A stretch of DNA of 64,000 nucleotides from Arcuatula senhousia. Lineage: Eukaryota; Mollusca; Bivalvia; Mytilida; Mytilidae. The DNA is taken from contig OZ020306.1 of NCBI GenBank assembly GCA_963971305.1, forward strand, positions 73,877,022 to 73,941,021. Reading direction: 5' to 3'. Made by a program: the position numbers and the translations under genes. The notes beneath the pieces are model-generated. The model was not told the origin of the DNA. It did no database searches and saw only the letters and a list, made by a program, of their open reading frames with translations. Positions within the stretch are counted from its first letter, which is position 1, and each line of letters begins with the position of its first letter. Below are positions 54,101-56,291 of the stretch, in pieces.

Positions 54101-55225
54101 GCAGTCCGATAAGTTCTTATTGGATAGGAGCCAACAGTCGAGGATCAGAAGAAGGATGGCGATGGTCGGATGGCGCCCCGTTTGCTTTACTGCATTGGAT
54201 GCCTGGTACAATAACAATTTATTTCAATAGGAATTATAAAATTGCAAAGGCGGTAGATCACTGCTTGGTTGCACAAAACATATATAAGGATTTTTTTCAT
54301 TTTAAACCATCTCAAAAAGTTCCTGTACTGAAATGGTTATAGAAATATTTCTCTTACATTTGTTCAATCATTCAAATACTTAACAAATCCTTGATTTTAT
54401 TAAATAAACCATAGTTTTGTTTATTTTGACCATAATTACATCTATGTATCTTTAACATTTAAACCACGATTATACTTATATAAGTATTTTACGTTAACCT
54501 AATGGCTTCTTAAGGTTAGTGAGGACACCTGTCATGTGACCAAAACAGCTAAAAATGCAAAAAACAATTCCAAATGTCACAAACACCTTTAAACATATGT
54601 TAAATTATTTAAATTAATAAAACTTAATCAAAATAAATAAATTTTAATACAAATAAAACAACCATTCCTTCATAAATAAAATCTTCAAATAAAACAAGGG
54701 AGATAATCTACTTGAAAAATGACCTAAAAATTACAAAGATTTGTATAGTAGAGAGAAAAGTAAGCTGGTGACCCCCAGTTTTTATTGTTTTATTTCAAAA
54801 TATATTGTATTTCATTGATTTTTATCAAATAAAAATAAGATTTAAATTGATGGATTATTTCTGCGACAAGATTTTATGCTAAATATTTGGCCTTTCCTAT
54901 ATAATCTATAGTAATTTGGGACAACTTTGAGCCTAAATTTTGGAAAAACAAGCCTGGAAAGGGGGTCCAATATTTTTACACAAGATAAAGTATATACCTA
55001 AAACTAATATATCAAAAAATTGGACATTTTAAATTCGGCATTATTTTGGGGGTCAGGTGTCCTCACTAACCTTAATTCCTCTATTAAACATGTAATTTTT
55101 TAATAGATCAACCAAATGGAGCTGACGATGATGAAGATTGTGCTTCTATAGATACAGAGATAGGACAATGGGAAGATAAAACATGTGATGTACAGATGGG
55201 GTATATCTGTAAAAAATCAGGTTAG
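12086..55225 (+). CDS. Secreted multi-C-type-lectin/kringle protein, 21-exon gene model
   Basis: Twenty-one exons with GT..AG borders join without any phase conflict into 2823 nt (940 residues). Domains in order: signal peptide 1-19; CTLD1 22-157; CTLD2 about 168-294; CTLD3 about 299-428; Ser/Thr linker; CTLD4 about 465-595; Thr linker; six-Cys domain about 617-697; kringle about 709-784; Thr linker; CTLD5 about 812-938. There is no transmembrane segment, so the protein is probably secreted. Known CTLDs bind sugars through Ca2+ or act as protein-binding folds; here CTLD1 carries EPN and CTLD4 carries QPD. A kringle mixed with CTLDs is unusual. Introns reach 6.4 kb and are filled with repeats, several of them copies of the exon edges. 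The start is the first ATG after an in-frame TAG (12077-12079). Exon joins are inferred from phase and homology, not transcripts; the CTLD3 to CTLD4 join (39215 to 42409) is the least secure. Confidence 0.7.
13554..13705 (+). CDS. Lectin gene exon 2: CTLD1, N-terminal part
   Basis: The acceptor TTTTTAGTTTCAG precedes CG. It encodes residues 19-69, with the CTLD opening CPHGW, Cys22, Cys35 and Cys53 (TCQSMRAELISIED), the classical long-form CTLD start. The donor GTGCGT after ATG gives phase 0. The variant donor (GTGCGT rather than GTAAGT) is weak but the phase fits exon 3. Confidence 0.85.
13781..14160. repeat. Truncated TACGACCGCAA-family element in intron 2
   Basis: It begins TACGACCGCAAAACAATGCGG, given here as TACGACCGCAAAAC then AATGCGG, followed by a (GTCGTC)n tract as in the 2001-3320 copy. 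Its 3' part is missing: it abuts the GTCTCGCCTGCG element at 14163. Confidence 0.55.
14163..14875. mobile_element. GTCTCGCCTGC element with three tandem ~182-bp units, intron 2
   Basis: Inverted ends GTCTCGCCTGC (14166) and GCAGGCGAGAC (about 14861) match exactly. After CGGCGGCGGCGACGGCGGCG come three units that start near 14235, 14413 and 14590. Each has ACCTCCATATCTCAAG, TTGATGAAACTTGGTATGC and TTTTGACCTTGACCTTGA. Reverse-strand frames across it only reflect the repetition. It is a more complete relative of the copy at 5398. Confidence 0.7.
14940..15385. repeat. Minisatellite, ~40-bp unit, about 11 copies, intron 2
   Basis: The unit reads roughly GTTAGTGTGAACATGAAC then ATTTTGTAATGACCCCCTGAT. 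It ends about 60 bp before the exon-3 acceptor, but unlike the other arrays in this gene it contains no exon sequence. Confidence 0.75.
15447..15595 (+). CDS. Lectin gene exon 3: CTLD1, central part
   Basis: The acceptor CCTTTTGTTACAG leads into AGT TGG. Residues 70-119 include WWMSLQKRE (the WIGL-equivalent strand, residues 90-98) and RWFWQSG (105-111), the core of a CTLD. It ends in phase 2 before donor GTAAGC and joins exon 4 to give RWGQGEPNN. Confidence 0.85.
15710..15990. repeat. Decayed TACGACCGCAA-family fragment, intron 3
   Basis: Phrases such as TTTAATATGATGCTACTAACC, given here as TTTAATATGATG and CTACTAACC, and AATAAATCCTGTTTGCTAAATG match the body of the family diffusely. Both ends are missing. 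Confidence 0.4.
16270..17990. mobile_element. CCCCGCGACGACATG element with three tandem ~175-bp units, split by an insertion
   Basis: It begins CCCCCGCGACGACATGTCGGGG, given as CCCCCGCGACGAC and ATGTCGGGG, then a GTCCGTCCGTACGTCC tract. Units at about 16335, 17665 and 17825 share TCAAGCTTTTCTCAG, GATTTGAAACTTGGTAGGA and ACATCTACTTCCTG. The first unit is cut at 16444 by the TTAA element and resumes at 17620. Confidence 0.65.
16445..17619. mobile_element. TTAA-flanked MITE-like element, 1167 bp, intron 3
   Basis: TTAA at 16445-16448 and 17616-17619 flank inverted ends AGGGAAAGTTCAC and GTGAACTTACCCT, which differ at one position. TTAA target duplications are typical of piggyBac and Kolobok DNA transposons. 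The AGG terminus fits Kolobok better, but no transposase is present to decide. It lies inside a tandem unit of the surrounding element. A strong hairpin, TAGTCCCCTA ... TAGGGGACTA (17462-17489), sits inside. Confidence 0.7.
18209..20260. repeat. Tandem duplication of a ~1-kb block, intron 3
   Basis: Positions 18209-18530 recur almost exactly at 19440-19765, 18700-18960 at about 19785-20070, and 19045-19195 at 20120-20250. The left copy carries extra sequence around 18530-18700. A truncated AGCTCACCTGACC element (19196 to about 19330) lies between the copies. Small differences show the duplication is not brand new. Confidence 0.65.
20640..20890. repeat. 3' end of a TACGACCGCAA-family element, intron 3
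   Basis: The body phrase CTCTAATGTATATGG leads into the terminus TTGCGGTCGTA at 20872-20882 and ATCATGCTG, as at 3282-3300. The 5' end is missing. Confidence 0.55.
21225..21890. repeat. Duplicated ~330-bp dispersed repeat, intron 3
   Basis: Positions 21265-21555 and 21590-21870 are near-identical (CCTCGTTCTGACGAAAG, AGAGGAGACAACATGTGG, ACTGCTCTATCTGGGG). The start resembles the AGCACCTGAGTTCACTC family also seen at 26890, 35925, 48395 and 48855. The short frames inside are not genes. Confidence 0.6.
22034..22161 (+). CDS. Lectin gene exon 4: CTLD1, sugar-site and C-terminal part
   Basis: It encodes residues 119-162. EPN (125-127) is the mannose-type Ca2+/sugar motif; LND (144-146) stands where WND is usual. 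Cys135, Cys149 and Cys157 (YIC) close the fold. Donor GTATGT leaves phase 1. The last ~70 nt of this exon with its donor are repeated ten more times directly downstream. Use of the second donor would give a stop after about 24 codons, so the first donor is probably the productive one. Confidence 0.85.
22162..22985. repeat. Array A: ten tandem copies of exon-4 end plus donor (82-84 bp)
   Basis: Unit borders (GGTATGTGAG) lie at 22161, 22243, 22327, 22411, 22493, 22575, 22657, 22739, 22821, 22903 and 22985. Each unit repeats CACTTCCTGAACGATATC, ACTGTGCACAGAAAATC and TTAGATAAAGGTATGTGAG. Two units are 84 bp because of an extra AC. As 82 is not a multiple of three, the copies cannot extend the reading frame cleanly. 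Confidence 0.9.
22986..24300. other. Remainder of intron 4
   Basis: Mostly unique AT-rich sequence. Positions 23800-24110 are an inverted copy of the repeat at 30125-30640 (the left part reads GCCATTTGGCACTGC on the plus strand). No exon is seen. Confidence 0.55.
24301..24400 (+). CDS. Lectin gene exon 5: CTLD2, N-terminal part
   Basis: The acceptor CATCTGTTTTCAG is strong. It encodes ETSPLTCDADNQWEYY then NGTCYKFVQKFKNWKDAV, a CTLD opening with two cysteines and an N-glycosylation sequon (NGT). It enters in phase 1, as expected at a domain border, and leaves in phase 2. Confidence 0.85.
24401..24838. other. Intron 5, with a small direct duplication
   Basis: A segment of about 65 bp containing AAATTTCGATGAGATT and AAAAAGCCCCAAAGA occurs twice (about 24425-24500 and 24505-24570). 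Nothing else was found. Confidence 0.5.
24839..24965 (+). CDS. Lectin gene exon 6: CTLD2, central part
   Basis: The acceptor CTTTCTTTTACAG gives residues 195-237: a Cys (TDCEDLDSALASVSDQ), then AWLGMYSINE, the WIGL-like strand. The exon ends exactly at GAG before GTAAAT (phase 0). The last ~30 nt with the donor seed the large array downstream. Confidence 0.8.
24966..26810. repeat. Array B: ~32 tandem copies of exon-6 end plus donor (~57 bp)
   Basis: The unit is roughly ATGCCTGGCTAGGCATGTAC then AGTATCAATGAGGTAAAAATAGATGT. The first part is the exon-6 3' end (GATGCCTGGCTTGGCATG) and the second its donor. Copies become more diverged toward 26800. A 411-bp higher-order block (about 25540-25950) is repeated at about 25951-26361. 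Confidence 0.88.
26811..27997. other. Remainder of intron 6 with a dispersed repeat
   Basis: Positions 26890-27050 belong to the GGAGCACTCGAGTTCACTC family (compare 35925, 48395). Positions 27424-27650 hold an open frame of unknown origin; its LNRALDQGYKKIRLVRS resembles the C-terminal part of reverse transcriptases only loosely. No exon with fitting phase was seen here. Confidence 0.45.
27998..28062 (+). CDS. Lectin gene exon 7: CTLD2, loop region
   Basis: A short 65-nt exon between ATCTTAATTACAG and GTAAGT encodes EYFYLNETEAPMVESFMAKKT (written in two parts: EYFYLNETEAPM, VESFMAKKT). It joins exon 6 in phase 0 and exon 8 in phase 2. The sequence is not conserved CTLD, so support comes from splice sites, phase and position. 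Confidence 0.6.
28200..28425. repeat. Palindrome-rich segment, intron 7
   Basis: It contains many versions of CATGAAATTCAC / GTGAATTTCATG in both orientations (TTTCACGTGAAATT, AATTTCACGTGAATTTT), probably a small foldback element. Its borders are not clear. Confidence 0.4.
28558..28670 (+). CDS. Lectin gene exon 8: CTLD2, C-terminal part
   Basis: The acceptor TATTTATTTACAG joins exon 7 to give YRSIKRCLAVNN. The exon ends with DSCRSAKPYICQKPE, the closing Cys pair of a CTLD. No EPN/QPD or WND motif is present, so CTLD2 probably does not bind sugar through Ca2+. It leaves in phase 1 at GTAGGA, a domain border. Confidence 0.82.
28671..29560. other. First part of intron 8
   Basis: No exon is seen. 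A short stretch at 29415-29460 (CCGAGGATATCGACCATGTG) is shared, inverted, with the 382-bp array at 45108-47886. Confidence 0.5.
29565..29870 (+). pseudogene. Decayed reverse-transcriptase C-terminal fragment, intron 8
   Basis: The plus-strand translation reads DVPLAPSYGVYISQLVRYAR, then about 75 residues including KLLKQGYRYHKLVKSFSKFF. APSYGVYISQLIRYAR-type segments follow the RT domain in a retroelement lineage common in molluscs (Penelope-like is my best guess). The 5' part, including the catalytic motif, is absent. A second, longer relic lies at 47887-48790. Confidence 0.6.
30083..30640. repeat. Dispersed repeat shared with 10615-11090 and 23800-24110
   Basis: The three copies share GAGTGTTCT, TTTGATCGATTTGATTTT, GGGGGAAGGTTGGGC and ATATTACATGTGCCTGTC. 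This copy is the longest and has two overlapping open frames without known domains. I treat it as a repeat, not a gene. Confidence 0.6.
30898..34155. repeat. Array C: ~57 tandem copies of the exon-9 acceptor and start (56 bp)
   Basis: The unit is GTTACAGGTATATGTAAAG then ATGGTTACATACAACACC then AGTCTATGTGTTATTATAT. Seven bases are the 3' splice site and about 49 are the start of exon 9 (ICKDGYIQHQSMCYY). Only the last copy (34149 on) runs into the rest of the exon. Higher-order repeats include an 838-bp block (32341-32770 and 33179-33608), a ~290-bp period near 31610-31920 and a 168-bp trimer at 33600-34100. Confidence 0.9.
34156..34282 (+). CDS. Lectin gene exon 9: CTLD3, N-terminal part
   Basis: The acceptor TATGTTACAG enters in phase 1. 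It encodes GICKDGYIQHQSMCYYISG, then SKMRRAHAETVC and KSRLVEIDR: CTLD start, aligned cysteines, helix and LVxID strand. Donor GTAACA leaves phase 2. This exon is flanked on both sides by tandem copies of its own edges, yet the reading frame is intact. Confidence 0.85.
34283..34595. repeat. Array D: ~9 tandem copies of exon-9 end plus donor (33-36 bp)
   Basis: The unit is AATCCAGATTAGTAGAAAT then AGACAGGTAAATAA: the last ~23 nt of exon 9 (AAATCCAGATTAGTAG...) plus a GTAAATA donor. The second exon-side base of the donor is constant. The reverse-strand frame over it, with its repeated hydrophobic unit, is an artefact. Confidence 0.9.
34596..36900. other. Middle of intron 9: unique sequence and repeat debris
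   Basis: Besides the LINE relic (35629-35883), positions 35925-36170 are a GGAGCACCTGAGTTCACTC-family repeat. Positions 36320-36385 carry GATGAGTCTTGACTAGACG then AAACGCGCGTCAGGCG, a dispersed bivalve repeat motif, followed near 36450-36530 by the inverted partner of 1195-1355. No exon is seen. Confidence 0.5.
35629..35883 (+). pseudogene. Fragment of a LINE ORF2 C-terminus, intron 9
   Basis: An 84-codon frame contains VGDEIHFLLQCSKLSKERSK, close to the GDExHFLLxCxxxxxxR signature that follows the RT domain in many LINE ORF2 proteins. No RT motif precedes it. It is a 5'-truncated remnant, the usual state of LINE copies. Confidence 0.6.
36905..38128. mobile_element. Foldback-like element rich in GCCGCAAACTTGCGG, intron 9
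   Basis: Both ends (36915-37130 and 37975-38128) are built from alternating versions of TTTGCCGCAAACTTGCGG and GGTGAACA in both orientations. The interior (37140-37960) is AT-rich with scattered GGTGAACTTTTGGCAAA copies. It has no coding capacity. It ends only about 20 bp before the exon-10 acceptor. Confidence 0.55.
38150..38223 (+). CDS. Lectin gene exon 10: CTLD3, WIGL strand
   Basis: The acceptor GGGGTTTTATTTCAG enters in phase 2. It encodes SASKSSFLVNILKKEEVDE then IWIGLK (W359-G361), the hallmark CTLD motif. Donor GTAAGT leaves phase 1. Confidence 0.82.
38224..38664. other. Intron 10
   Basis: AT-rich. A lone TACGACCGCAA terminus occurs at 38321-38331 without the rest of the element. 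No other feature. Confidence 0.5.
38665..38781 (+). CDS. Lectin gene exon 11: CTLD3, loop region
   Basis: The acceptor TTTCTGTTTAG is in phase 1. It encodes KQGNIWYWGSTGEQPALNRW, then QTMYDCSYMDI. EQP replaces the canonical EPN/QPD triplet, so Ca2+-dependent sugar binding is doubtful. Donor GTAAGC leaves phase 1. Confidence 0.85.
39102..39215 (+). CDS. Lectin gene exon 12: CTLD3 end and Ser/Thr linker
   Basis: It encodes RNDGAWNKNYDCDTKLRFVC (closing cysteines of CTLD3), then EIPVVTSFTTEQPSTTST, an O-glycosylation-type linker. Phase 1 on both sides. After it comes the gene's least certain join, to 42409. Confidence 0.85.
39216..40345. other. First part of intron 12
   Basis: Loose repeats of about 60 bp containing ACCACAAGTAA and CTCAACC occur at 39430-39610; they echo the ACAAGTACAAGTAAGTGTC exon-12 donor region only weakly. 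Otherwise unassigned. Confidence 0.45.
40346..41540. mobile_element. TIR element with perfect 19-bp ends, intron 12
   Basis: The left end TATACACCTGGAAAAAAGT is the exact inverse of the right end ACTTTTTTCCAGGTGTATA. No transposase frame remains. Its right half is occupied by a second, nested TIR element (40866-41472), so the original was about 590 bp long. Confidence 0.75.
40866..41472. mobile_element. Nested TIR element packed with CTCGTAA/TTACGAG motifs
   Basis: The inverted ends CCCCCTTCACATATACGA and TCGTATATGTGAAGGGGG match exactly and are flanked by TA on both sides, suggesting a TA target site as in Tc1/mariner-like elements. The interior carries well over a dozen CTCGTAA or TTACGAG heptamers spaced about 10-30 bp. 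No protein is encoded. Confidence 0.75.
41541..42408. other. End of intron 12
   Basis: Unique AT-rich sequence. I looked for an alternative first exon for CTLD4 and found none that is convincing. The frame running into exon 13 from 42354 has a hydrophobic stretch, but that is the polypyrimidine tract. Confidence 0.45.
42409..42648 (+). CDS. Lectin gene exon 13: linker and CTLD4, N-terminal half
   Basis: The acceptor TTTGCTTGTATCTTTTAG enters in phase 1. After a linker (PSISTEVPNISTSYLDEYYY) come PAPWMKAREHCEAENGNLVT and IDSEEKSEAIM, a CTLD helix and strand. It leaves in phase 1 at GTACGT. Unlike CTLD1-3, this domain is split into only two exons, so it has a different exon history. Confidence 0.8.
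42649..43305. other. Intron 13
   Basis: A (GT)n microsatellite lies at about 42946-42968. Positions 42975-43110 are unassigned. Nothing else is seen. Confidence 0.45.
43306..43545 (+). CDS. Lectin gene exon 14: CTLD4, C-terminal half
   Basis: It encodes FWIGANDLKREGRYVWADDK (522-541), then NWGNGQPD, the galactose-type QPD triplet (552-554), WYD (582-584) near the WND position, and the closing cysteines of RGCNHSLPFICE. A Ca2+-dependent sugar site is plausible. The acceptor is uncertain: GGGCCAG at 43305 fits consensus best, but AGs at 43284 and 43299 are also in the right phase. It leaves in phase 1 at GTAGGT. Confidence 0.8.
43546..45107. other. First part of intron 14
   Basis: No exon is seen. 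Positions 44375-44560 are an inverted partial copy of the 382-bp repeat unit (AGCCAAATGAAGCATCGGGG, TCGACCATGTG, TATCAGACAAGTCTG). At 45092-45104 CTAACCCTAACCC, two telomere-type hexamers, sits directly at the start of the array. Confidence 0.55.
45108..47886. repeat. 382-bp tandem array, ~7.3 near-identical copies, intron 14
   Basis: A partial unit (45108-45342) is followed by units starting at 45343, 45725, 46107, 46489, 46871, 47253 and 47635 (the last truncated near 47886). Copies differ at only a few bases. Each contains the perfect palindromes GTCAGACTTGTCTGAC and GGACCAGAGGTCC. The 101-codon frame repeated in each unit is a by-product of the low divergence and has no known domain. Confidence 0.92.
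47887..48790 (+). pseudogene. Decayed reverse transcriptase, interrupted by a repeat, intron 14
   Basis: The translation in several frames shows QIIDMLNFLIDYIFVQF, then SYEAD, then RYIDDVLLINNSRFIDF with the RT catalytic YIDD (about 48105), then SASYLDLHLDI, KLYDKRDDFNFPIVNFPF and SAPAYGVYVSQLISYSRA. After an inserted repeat (48395-48625) it resumes with RASRLTQKLL and LSSLKKFYRRHHALMDK. Stops and frameshifts make it non-functional. The lineage is probably Penelope-like, but I am not certain. Confidence 0.72.
48395..48625. repeat. GGAGCACCTGAGTTCACTC-family repeat inserted in the RT relic
   Basis: Nearly identical to 35940-36160 (AGGAACTGCTTACTCTTCC, GACTTGAGTTCGCGTTGCTG). Partial relatives lie at 48855-49070, 26890-27050, 21225-21420 and 50075-50165. 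It splits the RT pseudogene, so it is younger than that relic. Confidence 0.65.
48791..49528. other. End of intron 14
   Basis: It holds a second GGAGCACCTGAGTTCACTC repeat (48855-49070). A near-duplicate of the exon-15 acceptor region occurs at about 49235-49310 (TTTTTTTCTTTCAGCTACAA), but it is not followed by a usable frame. Confidence 0.5.
49529..49567 (+). CDS. Lectin gene exon 15: Thr-rich linker
   Basis: A 39-nt exon between TTTTCTCTTTCAG and GTTAAT encodes TVSTTTATTQTT, a likely O-glycosylated spacer. Phase 1 on both sides keeps the frame whether it is included or skipped. The donor is poor, so it may be a cassette exon. Confidence 0.65.
49568..50277. other. Intron 15
   Basis: AT-rich. 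A 36-bp direct repeat (CATTTACACAATTAAC, AACTCGATTGTATGTA) occurs twice at 50187-50260, just upstream of exon 16. A fragment of the GTGTTTATCCG / GCCCCATTGGTGCCTC repeat lies at 50085-50165. Confidence 0.5.
50278..50553 (+). CDS. Lectin gene exon 16: unnamed six-cysteine domain
   Basis: It encodes about 91 residues from VPACDLESCNDLYDQAV to NKTGAAVFDPITM. Six cysteines (CDLESC, LHC, LQC, LCRG, LRC) on predicted helices suggest a small disulfide-rich extracellular domain. I do not recognise the family. Sequons at NFSE and SNKT suggest N-glycosylation. The whole domain is one exon with phase 1 on both sides, the standard shape of a shuffled module. Confidence 0.8.
50554..51508. other. Intron 16
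   Basis: T-rich sequence with a short dispersed-repeat relic around 51000-51070 (AAAACGCGTCAGGCATAG). No exon is seen. Confidence 0.5.
51509..51742 (+). CDS. Lectin gene exon 17: kringle domain
   Basis: A complete kringle is encoded in one exon: EC, GRTCQSWAKDQPHEH, NYCRNPDREPYGPWCYT, then RWEYCDVPYC, with all six cysteines in the expected order and the NPD and PWCYT signatures. Kringles bind lysine or protein partners. It enters in phase 1 at TTTTAG and leaves in phase 1 at a weak donor, GTTTGT. Confidence 0.92.
51743..52551. other. Intron 17
   Basis: AT-rich unique sequence. No repeat or exon is recognised. Confidence 0.5.
52552..52596 (+). CDS. Lectin gene exon 18: Thr/Pro linker
   Basis: A 45-nt exon between TATTTTTTTAG and GTAAAA encodes VGAVTPTTTPTTTTI, a mucin-like spacer between kringle and CTLD5. 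It is symmetrical phase 1, as for exon 15. Confidence 0.72.
   Translation: MEQSHRQPHLRPRQ
52597..53750. other. Intron 18
   Basis: Unique AT-rich sequence. A CATACTGTTAAGTAC phrase occurs twice (53108 and 53204) as a weak ~95-bp repeat. No exon is seen. Confidence 0.45.
53751..53942 (+). CDS. Lectin gene exon 19: CTLD5, N-terminal part
   Basis: It encodes VTTTTEYKTWSENCGMFWED, then VCYHFDQTMVDWMTAETAC and ETLGGALISITS, a full CTLD opening. Phase 1 on both sides. The acceptor ATTTTTTTAAAG is AAG rather than CAG. Confidence 0.85.
54089..54205 (+). CDS. Lectin gene exon 20: CTLD5, WIGA strand and long loop
   Basis: It encodes SSYWIGANSRGSEEGWRWSD then GAPFALLHWMPG: WIGAN and WxWSDG are textbook CTLD motifs. 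Phase 1 on both sides. With exon 21 the loop reads PGDQPN. Confidence 0.87.
54206..54509. other. First part of intron 20
   Basis: AT-rich, with no feature recognised before the TTAA element. Confidence 0.45.
54510..55075. mobile_element. TTAA-flanked TIR element, ~560 bp, intron 20
   Basis: The perfect inverted ends GGTTAGTGAGGACACCTG (54514) and CAGGTGTCCTCACTAACC (to 55071) are flanked by TTAA on both sides. It is a MITE of the piggyBac/Kolobok target-site type, with no coding capacity. It lies only about 30 bp from the exon-21 acceptor. Its ends differ from the other TTAA element at 16445. Confidence 0.8.
55107..55225 (+). CDS. Lectin gene exon 21: CTLD5 end and probable stop
   Basis: It encodes DQPNGADDDEDCASID, then GQWEDKTCDVQMGYICKKSG. 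QPN and WED sit at the positions of the Ca2+/sugar motifs, and the cysteines close CTLD5. Reading on gives TAG at 55223-55225, so this can be the terminal exon. TCAG|GTTAGT is also an acceptable donor, so an additional C-terminal exon cannot be excluded, though none was found before the next gene. AATAAA occurs at 55642 and 55947. Confidence 0.78.
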
Positions 55226-55527
55226 TAGTCAATGATAAAATATGTGATGTACAGATGGGGTATATCTGTAAAAAATCAGGTTAGTAGTCAATGATAAAAC
55301 ATGTGATGTACAGATGGGGTATATCTGTAAAAAAATCAGGTTAGTAGTCTATGATAAAACATGTGATGTACAGATGGGGTATATCTGTAAAAAATCAGGT
55401 TAGTAGTCAATGATAAAATATGGGATGTACAGATGGGGTATATCTGTAAAAAATCAGGTTAGTAGTCTATGATAAAACATGTGATGTACAGATGGGGTAT
55501 ACCTGTAAAAAATCAGGTTAGTAGTAG
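55221..55527. repeat. Array E: five tandem copies of the exon-21 end (~60 bp)
   Basis: The unit is GTTAGTAGTCAATGATAAAA, then CATGTGATGTACAGATGGGG, then TATATCTGTAAAAAATCAG. It repeats the end of exon 21 with the GTTAGT junction. Copies differ by one to three bases and the last reads TATACCTG. Confidence 0.9.
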
Positions 55528-56203
55528 GGAGGTCACCGCGACGTTTATTGTAACGTCGTTAATTTTCTTGTGGAGGCAAAATTTTCGAAAAAATGGCCAA
55601 CTTCAAACAACTCGAAAATGGTCAAAATGAAGCATTTTTACAATAAAATTGATATTGTGTAAAAATTCAAATCTTTATCTGTCTATTTTTGTGTGTTTTA
55701 TATTTTTACGACTAATTTTGATAGAATTACAAGCGTTTGAAGTGGAGACGTTTTGGAAAAAATGGCCGACAAAAAATCTGTGTGTCAACAATCATTGTGT
55801 TTTCAAAATTAATTCCGCAAGCTATTTCTGGACGGATTTTCTTCATTTATGGCTCAAAATTTGAGAAATTTTTTCAACTTTTAAAATCCGGTTGATAAAA
55901 ATTTGTACAGTATAATAAACAATGTTCGATTTTTATTTTTTTGAAAAATAAACTACGAAAATTTGGTTTTGGGGTCGCCGGAAGTTTTTATCAATCGGAA
56001 ATAAAAATTCCTGACCTTTTTCATTCCACTGGTAGTCTTGGTTTCAACAAATAAACGATCATAGCTTGCGGAATTGATTGGACATTTTGGTGCCAAAGGC
56101 GTGGTTTAGCCGAAAATAAGGCGGGAAAGAGTTATCGTTCCTGAAACCGGATATTATTGATCCGCCATAGCTTTCGCTAGAAATTTTACAACCTCTTGAA
56201 AAA
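55528..56203 (+). promoter_or_regulatory. Putative promoter and 5' UTR region of the transposase/Tudor-like gene
   Basis: This separates the lectin gene from the next start codon. It contains a perfect inverted repeat, CGACGTT ... AACGTCG (55539-55558), and GGCGGGAAA (56120-56128), which matches the E2F consensus and lies 76 bp before the ATG. GC content rises toward the start. No TATA box is evident. All of this is inference from sequence motifs. Confidence 0.35.
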
Positions 56204-56291
56204 ATGCCATTTACGGACGCTTATCTCGACGGACTGCTGACTGGTGACACTCACAACGATGGAATTAGGCCACGGAGGCCAATCACCTACG
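56204..56291 (+). CDS. Transposase/Tudor-like gene, exon 1
   Basis: The ATG follows an in-frame TAG (56168-56170). It encodes MPFTDAYLDGLLTGDTHNDG then IRPRRPITY plus one base. Donor G|GTAAGT leaves phase 1, and G+AG restores Glu30 with exon 2. Support is the strong donor and exact phase; there is no homology evidence for this short exon. Confidence 0.62.
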
